Positions 43,601-52,500 of a stretch of 52,500 nucleotides of DNA are shown piece after piece. The stretch is from Mesostigma viride (taxonomy: Eukaryota > Streptophyta > Mesostigmatophyceae > Mesostigmatales > Mesostigmataceae), in contig RPFO01000027.1 in NCBI GenBank assembly GCA_009746045.1, positions 642,138 to 694,637 of the forward strand, in the 5' to 3' direction. Numbering within the stretch: position 1 is the stretch's first letter; each line of letters begins with the position of its first letter. The translations under genes were made by a program, and so were the position numbers. The notes beneath the pieces were generated by a model. That model was not told the DNA's origin, did not search any database, and saw only the letters and a program-made list of their open reading frames with translations.

Positions 43601-46600
43601 AAGCCCTCAAAAAGAGCCAGCATTTCGCAATTCCGGAACCGTCCAAAAAGGAAAGAGGTTTTACGACACCATAATAGACTGAGCCGCGCAGCAGGTGCTG
43701 AGACGAAAAGGAACGACAAAGGTCTGGCGTAGCCTCGCCTCCCTGAGACGCCCTCCCCAACTCGAGTCTCGCAATAGGGAAATTTCTAGCTTCGGAGCGC
43801 AACTCTCGCGCGGCTCCTATTGTCCCCAACCACCCCTCCTCGGCAGGGGCAGCTGGACAACTGACCTGCCGCCACAAAAAATATTTTATGACAAAAAAAA
43901 GTCGTTGCTGACAGGAACCTGGTTCGGGACCTTTTGAGTCCAGGTCACGTCCCACGCACCATCGCAAGGTGGCAAGCCTGCGATGTGACACTAGAGCTGT
44001 TTTAGAAACTTATAAACAGCTCCGCCGAAGCTGGCCAAACCGCCGGAGTAGCGCCCCATCCTTCGCCCATGTCAAAAAGACCCGCAGCCGGGGAAAACGA
44101 CATGGGGGTAAATTTAAATTTTCTTTCCGTTGCACGACCAACTATACTATGCTTGGTCGAACAACTTAGCGGTTGTGCCACCATCTGCCTCGGCTACAAG
44201 ACAGATGCAACCCGCGCTAGAATGTGCAATTTTGCACAGGCGGCCATTGCCGCCATTGGAAAGAAACAATTGCGGATCATTGCCTGCCTAGCTTGCTTAA
44301 GGCATGGCCCGCCGACACACAAGCTGACATCATCCTAAATTAATTAACACCGGCATGCGTCACACACCGGCCTGAACAGTGCTGAAAACGCCACTACAAA
44401 CAGCGTGGCCACGCACCCCCAGGCTAGTGCGTTAACCGTACAGGTAGTTGTACAAGGTTCCCAAGACTGACAACCATAAAACGCGCCCATCGACCCCTTG
44501 GGCCGGTCCGAATCCACTATACAATAATTAATCACGACTCACTAAATAACCCAAATCAGCCAAAGATTCGGTACGCAACCAGCCGACCCTACAGGTCCCC
44601 ACCTAACCTCAGCTGGTGCAACCAAACACGAATCTTTGCAAGTGAAGTCGTATAAAACCTACAATTAATTTCCTCGGACCGCTAATTAATAGCCACCGAC
44701 CCTTATAAACAACCGGGTCATCCAAGGAAAATTCGGGCGAGCAGGAAACCCTTTGTACAGATCGAATTAGTCAGCCCATGTCGCAGACAGCCTTCCACAT
44801 CCAGGCCAAGGCATGGCGGCCTTATCTTTCCCGCATGCGTTAATTAAACTATATTCAGAGAAAACCGATTCCAGTATGGAGTGGGGACAGGACCACAACC
44901 GAAAATACGTGAGTGCACACCACGGTCATGTCGCACCGTAATATTGTGGTATTGCTACTTGCAGAGACACTTGTAGAATGCAGGACATTATTGTGATACT
45001 AATTGGCTTGACCAAGGAGGGTGGTGGTGTGGGGGGGGTCACAGACCTGAAGACGGGGTCGACTAGTAGGTACACTTGTATAATGCATGAGAATATTGTA
45101 ATCGTACTACTTGGGTTACCACCAGGAGGGAGGGAGCGCATCAGACCTGAAGACGCGGTCGACAGGCAGACGCAGCTGTAGGCGCCGCCGGGCAGTTGAA
45201 CAAGCGACAGCCGGAAACCAGCCGGGCAGGCGGGGCAGTTGACTGGGAAAAGGGCAAAGGGAAATGGCAAAGAGCAATGGGCAAAGGGCAATGAGCAATG
45301 GGCAAAGGGCAACGGGAAATGGGCGATGGCAAAGCACAAAGGGCAAATGGAGGAGACGGGGAGCAAAGGAAAGGGCTTAAGGTTTTAATTTCAGTGTTAG
45401 TGTTGGTGTGATTGTGTAAGAGTGTCTGTGTGCATGTGCTTATAGGGGGGCCGGGGTGGGGCAGGCAGGTGGAGCAGTTGCTTGGGCCAAGAACAACTGG
45501 GCAGGGCCTGGTGGTAACTGACTTGGTAGTGATTGTGTAACGGAACAACATGATGCATTCAGCATTGTTACACTTAGCTCAGCCGCAGCGCATCCAAAAT
45601 TACTTTTTCGGTTGTCTGTCTACATGAGAACACGGTCGTATACACAACCCATGTGCAATGCGAGGACAACACCGATCCATGGAGGAACTTGTGCTTCGCG
45701 ACTCTGCGAGTCTCCAACGAGAGCGCGTAATGAACTAATTAATTAGCTAATCGATGAAATTGGTTCATTTCCTCGTCACCCACGCCCCGTCTCCCCCCCG
45801 ACGCAAGCACTCTCTCGACGTCACGACGCATGCACCACCTCTACACGGGGGAGAGCGAGTTTATGATGTTGGGATTATCCCCCCATTAGTTTAGCTATTA
45901 GTGGCATACGATTAGGAACAACGCTATACATAGGCTATCATACACACGTACTCTGCGATCTAATCCCCTCCTCAATGCCCACCGCTTACCTGCTCAGGGG
46001 GAAGGACAGCAAGGCGATTGAAAGGAGAAAGAATATCTATTTCCTGGTGCACGTTTAGGTAAATTTGGCTGTCCTGATTGGATTCCCATGATCTCTCGTT
46101 AGAATGCTGTCTATTTCCTAGTGCACGTTTAGGTAAATTCGGCTGTTTGCCATTCTCCTGATTGGATTCCCATGATCTCTTAATTAATTAGGCAGAGCTT
46201 GGCTAAATTGAATTTCCATGATCTCTCGTTAGTCTGCTATAATGGCCTGGATGATGTACGTAACTTTTCAGTATCGACGAACGTGTGGAGGCTGTTGTAC
46301 ACACGTAATCTGTGCATCATCCCTTACCTAGTTCACTCCATCAGATATTTAGGAGGCTGTATGTGCCTCATAGAAAGCTAGGTACCATCAACACACTCTC
46401 TGTGCACCACCCGCCGGCGGCCGCACGGGCGCTGCCTCCATGCAACAACCTTTTGTTATACAAGAGAAACAGGCACGATATATCAGGCCCTTCCGTATAC
46501 AGGACGCGATAGGGAGGGACATGGAAACAGGCACGATATATCAGGCCCTTCCTTATACAAGACGCGATAGGGAGGGACATGGAAACAGGCACGATATATC

Positions 46601-49600
46601 AGGCCCTTCCTCATACAGGACGCGATAGGGAGGGACATGGAAACAGGCGCGATATATCAGGCCCTTCCTTATACAAGACGCGATAGGGAGGGACATGGAA
46701 ACAGGCACGATATATCAGGCCCTTCCTTATACAGGACGCGATAGGGAGGGACATGGAAACAGGCACGATATATCAGGCCCTTCCTTATACAGGACGCGAT
46801 AGGGAGGGACATGGAAACAGGCACGATATATCAGGCCCTTCCTTATACAGGACGCGATAGGGAGGGACATGGAAACAGGCGCGATATATCAGGCCCTTCC
46901 TTATACAAGACGCGATAGGGAGGGACATGGAAACAGGCGCGATATATCAGGCCCTTCCTCATACAGGACGCGATAGGGAGGGACATGGAAACAGGCACGA
47001 TATATCAGGCCCTTCCTCATACAGGACGCGATAGGGAGGGACTGCAAATGGGCACGATATATCAGGCCCTTCCTCATACAAGACGCGATAGGGAGGGACT
47101 GCAAATGGGCACCACTCGATACACCGGCCCCTCTAAAGAGGTTTCTGTCTCACGTGACCCCGTGGCGGCCGCACTCCAACCAACAATAGGAGGGCCCTCA
47201 AACAGGCAGGACACAACGGCCCCACTATGTAAATACTAATACCCTGTGTTCCACCTTCCAGTGGCCGCACTCCAACAACAATCCCATAGGAGCCTGTGTG
47301 TGCCCAGGCTAGATGTCATCACCACCTACTCGCCCCCCCCTAAAAACGTACTCTGTGTTCCTCCGGCCGGTGGCCATACTCCAATCATAGGAGGGTGTGC
47401 GAACAGGCAGGACACACCGCCCCCCCTAAACACGTACTCTGTGTTCCTCCCGCTGGTGGCCGCACGGGCGCCGCCTCCATCGACTCCACCCGCTGCGTGG
47501 CTGGTGGGAACCCAGCCACGTTGACCGCCAGCCGGCTCCCTGCGCCGGCAACCCGATGTGCCACCTCGGCCGCCTTGGCTTGCGCGAGGGCCTCGGCGGC
47601 TGCATCGATGTCCGCGCTGGCGTTGGCAGAGGTGAAGGTCTCGCGCGGAAGGGGGACGAGAGGGGAGATGATGTACTTGGCAATCACACTACCTTCGGAG
47701 AAGTTCTGGAACTGGACCTGCGGATGCCAGATGGATGGTGAGAGATGCGGGTGGTGGAAGTATGAGGATCAATTAATTAATTATCACGTCAACTGTGTCA
47801 CGTGGGTACCAATAGAGGAACCTTCAAACCCTATACACAAGGAGGAGGGAGGGCGCCCTAGCTTCTTTCATTGCCTCAAGTGGGCAGGCTACAGAGCGCT
47901 CTCTCCGCATCATGGTGCGGGCGCAACTGTGGGTGCAATTAAGCTTCAGCATAGGAAAAGCATGGAGGATGCAGGAAGGCTTTCCTGCCATGGTCCAGAG
48001 CCCACAGATAGGCTTGGCGCGCATTTAGAGGGGCCAGATTGGGAGATTATTAAGGCCTCTCCGGGAGCCTGAGGGGTGTTAGGGGCATACCCAGGGTTCG
48101 CCCACAACCCCCATGAGGATGTCCGTGGTAGACCGTAGATAAATTAATGCAACGCGCAAGTTCTGGAGTTGGACCTGCGGGTGGCAGAATAATTGTGAGA
48201 AATGCAGGTGATGGAATTATGAGGATGTATCAAGAAAAAACTGCAGGTTCTGGAATTGGACCTGCGGATGCCAGAATGAAAGAACTTATTAGAACTAAGG
48301 TGTAATCACAATGAACTGGCCAGGGTAGCCCAGGGGATGGCCACACTATCACACGATCAGCTCATTTGTCTTGCAAATATGCAAATTTGCATGAGTGATG
48401 CATAAATCTGTCAGACTTGCGGGTGGCGGCATAGCGATGATATTCAACAGGGATGCGGAGGTTCAGGACTTGGGCCTGCACGTGGAGGATGATGCTGGAA
48501 GGGACGGTAGACATGGGGGGGAATGTGACATGAAGTTGGGGGAAGAGACCAACTACTTTGGCACCAGCGGTATGCGCCACCAGCGGTATGCTCATAAAGA
48601 CAAGGAGTCATGCATTCTCACAACCACAATCCAGACAAGGAGACAGATATCCACATAAAGAAATGATAGAGACAGATAGATAAGGGAGACAGATATCTAC
48701 AAAAAGAATGATAGAGACAGATCTACATAAAGAAATGATAGAGACAGATAGATAAGGGAGACAGATATCGACACTAACATGGTGCCCCTGTTCCATCAGC
48801 AGATCACAGTGTCTGCTCCAGCAACCATCCCACAAGTACTAGGCTTTGGTGATTGAAAGAGGGCCAAAAGAGCTCCCACCTGCTCAGTCTAGACATTGTC
48901 ACTCGTACGCTCCTTTGTGCAATGGCATATTCTACTTATAAGAAATCCGGATCCGTACATAAGTACACAAGTAAAAGCCAACATACATGCATGTGCTGTA
49001 CCTGCTCGGTCTGCACGTCATACACGGCCGCTCCATCTGCCATCCGATTCACTTAATGAAATTACAATCCATAAGGGGGCGTGAAGGGATGCACATGCCC
49101 ACCTGCTCGGTCTGCACGTCATACGCGACCGCCAAGTCACTCCGCAGCTGTTCCTGCGCGCCAGTGTCGTTGACAAACTCCTGGTACGACCAGCCGTCAA
49201 AGCGTGCGGTCACAGTGGTGGGTGACCCGAGCCGCGTGACGTTGAAGGCATAGGTCACAGTGGCGGTGCCGGTGGGGTCGGTTCCCGTGGAGGTGAGGAA
49301 CGCCATGGTGAAGCCGACTAGGAAGGGGGACAGCGTGACGTTGACGCCCTGTGGTGAATAGGAGAGTGCCAGCAGCACACCACCGAGTATATGAAGGCTT
49401 GACATGGAATGAGGAAGGGGGACACCGTGAGGTTGAAGAACCACACTGGAAAGCAGAAATCACCAAGGCGAGCCACAGCGTGAATGGGTCGAGGTTAGAA
49501 TGACAGGGTTTGGCACCAGGCAGGTGACAGAGCATCAGAATAGGAACACAGAATAGGTAACAGAGTTAGCACCCAAATAAGTAACTGTGTCGATGCGATG

Positions 49601-52106
49601 ATGAACTGATTGACTTGCTGTGATTAAGAAGGGGGGTGGGGGACAGGGTGACATTGATGGCCTGCAATGAATACAAGATGGCTGGTGAACGGAACCATGG
49701 AGAGACAACGTACCACCCTTGCACCACACCAGTAAATAGCAAATTATATTTGTGTCGCCAGTCACGCCCAACCACCAACCAAACCACGGAGAAGACATAT
49801 GCCACATAGCAACTATCCCTCATGTTGCGTCGTTGCCAATTCACTCACGCCGGTCACGGGGAGGCCATCCATGATGCTGGCGAACTAAACCGAAGATATC
49901 GCCAGCCTTGCACAATGATACTAAGTAGCTAATCAGTAGTACATTCGTAAGTTAGCAAATAGCTTATCCTATTTTAGAATGGTCAATAGTTAATCCACTC
50001 ACGCTGGTGACTGGAAGGCCATCCGCCGTAGTGCCCGGCCCAAACGCCTGGACGGTCGCGCCGTCATAGAACCAGGTCGCCTGCATCGACAGATCCACCA
50101 GGTCGTTCTGGAGGGTGATGAAGTACTGGTGGACGTTTGGGTCGAAGCCACTTGGCGGCCATTCCGACTCGGACTGTCGAAGGTAGACCCCATTAGCGAG
50201 GAGGAGGGAGGACAAGCGCACATCTGGGCCCGGGGGCGGGGGTGGGGATGGTGGGGGCGGGCCTGGGGGAGGCGGGGGCCTGGGTGGTGGCGGTGGGGCT
50301 GGAGATGGTGGCGGCGGGGACTTGGGTGGCGGCGGGGGAAGTGTTGGAGGTGGCGGGGGTGGGGCCAGCTTGGGAGGAGGGGGCGAGGGTGATGCTGGCG
50401 GAAGGGTGGTTGGTGAGGGTGACTGCTGTTCCGGGGGGGGGTTGACCCTGATGGCGATGGTGAGGGTGAAGAGGGCGGAGTGAACGCTGGGGACGAGAAG
50501 GGGGATGGCGATGGCGATGGCGATGGCGATGGCGATGGCGATGGCGATGGCGATGGCGATGGCGATGGCGATGGCGATGGCGATGGCGATGGCGATGGCG
50601 ATGGCGATGGCGAGGAGGGTGGGACGAATGCGGGGGATGAGAAAGGGGGTGGTGAGGGGGGTCTAGATGTGGGGGATGACAAGGGGGGTGATGGGGGGGG
50701 GCGGGGCGAGGGCGATGAGGGGGGTACAAAGGCTGGCGAGGGAGAGGACAATGGCGGGGACGAAACTGGCGGGGAGGAGATTGGTGGTGGTGAAAACGGC
50801 GGAGATGTAGAAAATGGTGGCGATGAAGAGAACGGTGGCGATGAAAAAGGCGGAGACCCTACTGGCGGTGATGGCGGCGGAGGGTTAGGCGATGGCGGCG
50901 GTGATGGCGGCGGTGACGGCTTTCCCGCGGCTGGTGGTGGCGATGGCGACGGAGGGCGAGGTGACGGAGGGGGAGGGGCGGGCGGCGGAGGTGCCGGCGG
51001 CCGCGGCGGTGGCGGCCTGGGTGGTGGCGCTGGGGGTGGTGGGAGAGGTGCATAGAACCCGGACGTGAGGTTCCGACTGCACACCGTCCATGCGCACTTC
51101 CACCCCTTATCCTCATACTCCAAGCACTGCTCCGGATTTACGACCTTCTTGCACGGGTTGTTAGCCGCGTTGACGCCGCACGCGGCCGCGCCAGTGTTCC
51201 ACACACACCCCGCCGTCCCCTCGCAGGGCGTCCGGAGGAGGCCCTGGCAGGGGGCCTCCGAGACGTCGCACGTTTTATTGAGCTGGCACTGATCGACGAG
51301 CCGGTCCTTGTTGTCGAGGTGCGGGCCGGGACAGGTGTCCTCGCCCCGTAGGCACGAGCATCCGTCCCCGAAGCAGGACTTGCACTTGCGGCCGTCACAC
51401 AGCCCTGCCGAGGAACAGAAGCCAAACGGGTCGGCAAGAGCGGAGGCCCCTAGGGAGGAGACCGCATCGAACACCTTGTTGCAGATGAAGTGGACATCAT
51501 ACTCGGTCGCGCTCAGCACGTCCCTGCAGGCCATGGGCAGCGCTAGCGAGACCTGCTCGATTCCGCTCGCGTCAAAGTACTTCGCCAGGAACTCGCAGGC
51601 GTTGCACTCGGTGCAGTTGACCGGCTGGATGTCCATGCACGAAGGCTTGACCGTGCAGATGTCAAAGACACTGGTGAGCCTCCGCGCTTTTTTCCCAAGG
51701 TCACCAGCCCTGGCGTTCAAGCCCGTATCATGACTCTCCACAGCATAACTCTTCGAATCATGGCTGTTTGCATCATGGCTCACGCCCGAGAGCCTCCGAT
51801 GATGCATGCTCATCCTCATCTTCTTACGAGCGTTGGCTCCCTCCCCCGACCAGGCGGCATAGTCATAGCTCAAGAGAGCTGAGTTGCACTCCTCCGACCC
51901 GGCATCGTAGCAAGAGTGGTTGAACGCCATGCACTGGTTGAGGATGGGGTCGAACGTGCAGTTGCTGCTGTCGGCCGCCTCGCAGGCCTCACGGTCGGCG
52001 GAATAAACCCAGCAGTCATCGAAGATGGGGTAGCAGGCCACAGCGGGCTCGCATCCGTCACCGCAGGCGTTCGGGTCCTGGCACCAGCACTCGGTGCAGG
52101 GGACGT
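40274..52106 (-). CDS. type I membrane surface protein with Ser-Pro/poly-Pro stalk (partial, 5 exons)
   Basis: Exons in transcript order: 52106-50003, 49348-49103, 47717-47438, 45242-45147, 40638-40274. Phases: entry 1, then 0, 0, 1, 1. With one base restored at 50433-50441 the frame runs through to the stop at 40274. The first listed exon has an acceptor, so the 5' end (including any signal peptide) lies right of the window. Architecture: Cys-rich ectodomain with a saposin-like segment, Ser-Pro and poly-Pro stalk of hydroxyproline-rich-glycoprotein type, an SEA-like region, a Cys module, one transmembrane helix and a cytoplasmic tail of about 80 residues. It probably links the cell surface or matrix to the cytoplasm. 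No family name is assigned to the whole. Confidence 0.75.
40662..41114. repeat. (GGA)n / (GGAGGGA)n purine tract of about 450 bp
   Basis: Uninterrupted purines on the plus strand, hence an extreme polypyrimidine tract in the minus-strand transcript ending 24 bases before the acceptor of the last exon. Long poly-Pro, poly-Ser, poly-Leu and Gly/Arg frames across it are artefacts. Triplex-forming potential is expected from mirror-symmetric purine runs. Confidence 0.97.
41195..41325. repeat. about 50-bp repeat with (GTTA)n, 3 units
   Basis: GGGATGAGTGGAGGGATCGG, then CAAGAAACC, then GTTAGTTAGTTAG. It lies in the last intron of the minus-strand gene. Confidence 0.85.
41720..42350. repeat. unknown repeat unit, diverged copy 0
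   Basis: Colinear with 42544-43296 but clearly diverged. It begins AAGATCACTAACTCCCAAG and ends near CAGAGAAAACCGATACGG. It lacks about 120 bp present in the other copies. Confidence 0.8.
42544..43296. repeat. unknown repeat unit, copy 1
   Basis: A unit of about 750 bp from AAGATCACTCAGCTCCCAAG to CAGAGAAAACCGATT. Copy 2 follows with no gap. No open frame, terminal repeat or family was recognised. Confidence 0.85.
43297..44871. repeat. unknown repeat unit, copy 2, with an insert of about 830 bp
   Basis: Nearly identical to copy 1; I count about three differences over the last 600 bp. Between 43425 and about 44254 unrelated sequence replaces GGGTGGGAGGGAGGGG. The insert starts CCCAATTACCCCCCCCTGG and ends GCCATTGCCGCCATTGG. 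No target duplication or clear terminal inverted repeats were seen. Confidence 0.85.
45147..45242 (-). CDS. exon: small Cys-rich module
   Basis: 96 nt, phase 1-1, acceptor TTTCCCAG, donor GTCTGA (weak). It encodes NCPACPAGFRLSLVQLPGGA and YSCVCLST, an EGF-like or tyrosine-kinase-ephrin-like fragment. The phases fit the flanking exons exactly and both edges are echoed (45443-45485 and 45040-45068), which supports a real exon despite its size. Confidence 0.6.
45245..45350. repeat. short GGGCAAAGGGCAATG-type repeats
   Basis: Irregular 7-15 bp units just upstream, in transcript sense, of the small Cys-rich exon. In the minus-strand transcript they form a CCCTTTGCCC-rich pyrimidine-leaning tract. 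Confidence 0.75.
46470..47110. repeat. 58-bp minisatellite, about 11 units
   Basis: The unit contains GATATATCAGGCCCTTCC, TATACAGGACGCGATAGGG and AGGGACATGGAAACAGGC. Variants alternate (CACGATA/CGCGATA, TTATACA/TCATACA). It lies in an intron of the minus-strand gene. Confidence 0.95.
47140..47437. repeat. about 100-bp tandem copies of an exon-donor edge
   Basis: Three imperfect copies of the block CACGTACTCTGTGTTCCTCC + GGTGGCCGCAC, with CAAACAGGCAGGACACA between them, lie next to the genuine donor at 47437. A fourth copy lies at 46395-46440. Confidence 0.75.
47438..47717 (-). CDS. exon: end of SEA-like region and Ala-rich helix
   Basis: Phase 0-1, acceptor CATCCGCAG, donor GTACGT. It begins VQFQNFSEGSVIAKYIISPL, completing the SEA-like module, then an Ala-rich helical stretch (AAAEALAQAKAAEVAHRVAG). 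Echoes of its acceptor edge are at 48159-48222, 48245-48275 and 48454-48490. Its donor edge is repeated about four times between 46395 and 47375. Confidence 0.7.
47770..47812 (-). repeat. isolated degenerate LINE hairpin tail
   Basis: AATTAATTAATTATCACGTC...GTGTCACGTG on the plus strand is the (TTAA)n plus hairpin tail in minus orientation, with an imperfect stem. It is adjacent to the dispersed 200-bp element. Confidence 0.6.
47925..48115 (+). repeat. dispersed element of about 200 bp, copy 2
   Basis: Colinear with 11519-11720: GGGTGCAATTAAGCTTC, CCCACAGATAGGCTTGG, GCCTCTCCGGGAGCCTGAGG and a decayed GGGTTCGCCC box. Confidence 0.6.
48655..48775. repeat. (AGACAGATA)-type short repeats
   Basis: Four copies of AAATGATAGAGACAGATA and GATAAGGGAGACAGATATC. 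Intronic. Confidence 0.85.
49103..49348 (-). CDS. exon: beta-rich extracellular region (SEA-like start)
   Basis: 82 codons, phase 0-0, acceptor CACCACAG, donor GTGGGC. It encodes VNVTLSPFLVGFTMAFLTS, AFNVTRLGS and FVNDTGAQEQLRSDLAVAYD. The LRSDLAVAYDV...V pattern continuing into the next exon resembles the SEA-like modules of algal surface proteins. Several Asn-x-Ser/Thr sites are present. Acceptor echoes at 49406-49440 and 49622-49674; donor echoes at 48998-49040 and 48878-48900. Confidence 0.7.
50003..52106 (-). CDS. exon: Cys-rich ectodomain and Ser-Pro/poly-Pro stalk (frame slip)
   Basis: Acceptor CTGCGCAG on the minus strand, donor GTGAGT after 50003. The N-terminal 330 or so residues are Cys-rich. 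One segment with CNACEFLAKYF, MACRDVL, FICNKVF and GFCSSAGLC has the spacing of a saposin B-type helix bundle. Others (GCVWNTGAAAC, GWKCAWTVC) repeat a small C-x-W/F motif. The stalk is PPPPAPPPRPP, then SPPFSS repeats, then (SP)n from a GGCGAT hexamer array (about 50507-50613). The stalk frame slips at the G9 run 50433-50441, after which the Pro-rich frame resumes and ends in ANGVYLRQ...DGLPVTS. Confidence 0.8.
50507..50613 (-). repeat. (GGCGAT)n coding hexamer array, (Ser-Pro)n
   Basis: About 18 hexamers on the plus strand, read on the minus strand as alternating Ser-Pro. Being a hexamer it can expand without breaking the frame, so stalk length may vary between alleles. Confidence 0.9.
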
Positions 52107-52173
52107 CTGCGCAGGAATAAAAGTGCCATCACATTACGCAGGAAATAAAGTTGCTATCAGTATCTGTCATAGG

Positions 52174-52500
52174 GTCATCACATCTAGAAGGAATGCATCA
52201 CATAATATAGAAGGAATGCATTACATATAGAAGGAATGCATCACATATAGAAGGAATGCATTACATATAGAAGGAATGCATCACACATAGAAGGAATGCA
52301 TCACATAATATAGAAGGAATGCATCACACATAGAAGGAATGCATTACATGTAGAAGGAATGCATCACATATAGAAGGAATGCATTACATATAGAAGGAAT
52401 GCATCACACATAGAAGGAATGCATTACATGTAGAAGGAATGCATCACACGTAGAAGGAATGCATCACATAATATAGAAGGAATGCATCACACATAGAAGG
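52174..52500. repeat. 20-bp minisatellite running off the right edge
   Basis: About 16 units of TAGAAGGAATGCATCACATA with ACACA, ATTACAT and ACATAATA variants. It lies in the intron upstream of the exon at 50003-52106 and continues past the window. Confidence 0.95.

Overview
The window is nuclear DNA from a eukaryote. Spliced genes with GT-AG introns of 0.2-5 kb, intron-borne micro- and minisatellites, a two-ORF LINE with a target-site duplication, and Ser-Pro/poly-Pro secreted proteins all point that way. Hydroxyproline-rich-type linkers, high GC in exons and the surface-protein domain mix suggest a green alga, perhaps a prasinophyte. That assignment is inference.

Layout. (1) 1-8861, + strand: a gene for an Integrator subunit 4 (INTS4)-like HEAT-repeat protein, open at the left edge, with six supported exons. 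Its introns carry (CTAC)n, (AGT)n, a 19-bp minisatellite of about 1.2 kb and a 59-bp minisatellite. (2) 8.9-17.0 kb: no host gene recognised. It holds minisatellites and a head-to-tail pile of decayed LINE 3' ends (12.06-15.03 kb). (3) 17059-22277, - strand: a nearly intact LINE between exact 25-bp direct repeats. ORF1 has a coiled coil; ORF2 has endonuclease plus reverse transcriptase. (4) 22.3-24.4 kb: two perfect hairpins, simple repeats and no gene. (5) 24448-34419, + strand: a complete seven-exon gene for a secreted protein of about 1060 residues: signal peptide, unknown N-terminal region, blue-copper (cupredoxin) domain, Pro-rich linker, a large domain resembling secreted bacterial proteins, and a short Cys-rich tail. 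(6) 34.4-40.2 kb: LINE remnants on both strands. (7) 40274 to beyond the right edge, - strand: a convergent gene for a type I membrane protein: Cys-rich ectodomain with a saposin-like segment, long Ser-Pro/poly-Pro stalk, SEA-like region, Cys-rich module, transmembrane helix and short cytoplasmic tail. One of its introns holds a nearly identical tandem duplication.

Two cross-cutting observations stand out. First, most exon-intron junctions of the two surface-protein genes, and some of the INTS4-like gene, have one to four degenerate copies ('echoes') inside the neighbouring intron. Each echo includes a few dozen exon bases and usually keeps the splice dinucleotide. This looks like intron growth by repeated tandem duplication across splice junctions, or a reservoir of alternative splice sites. 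Second, four otherwise coherent reading frames each break at a G/C homopolymer that is exactly one base too short. That is the signature of homopolymer under-calling in the assembly rather than of four pseudogenes.

Splice sites were placed by eye from reading-frame continuity, GT/AG and family resemblance recalled from memory. No transcript evidence or database search was available.
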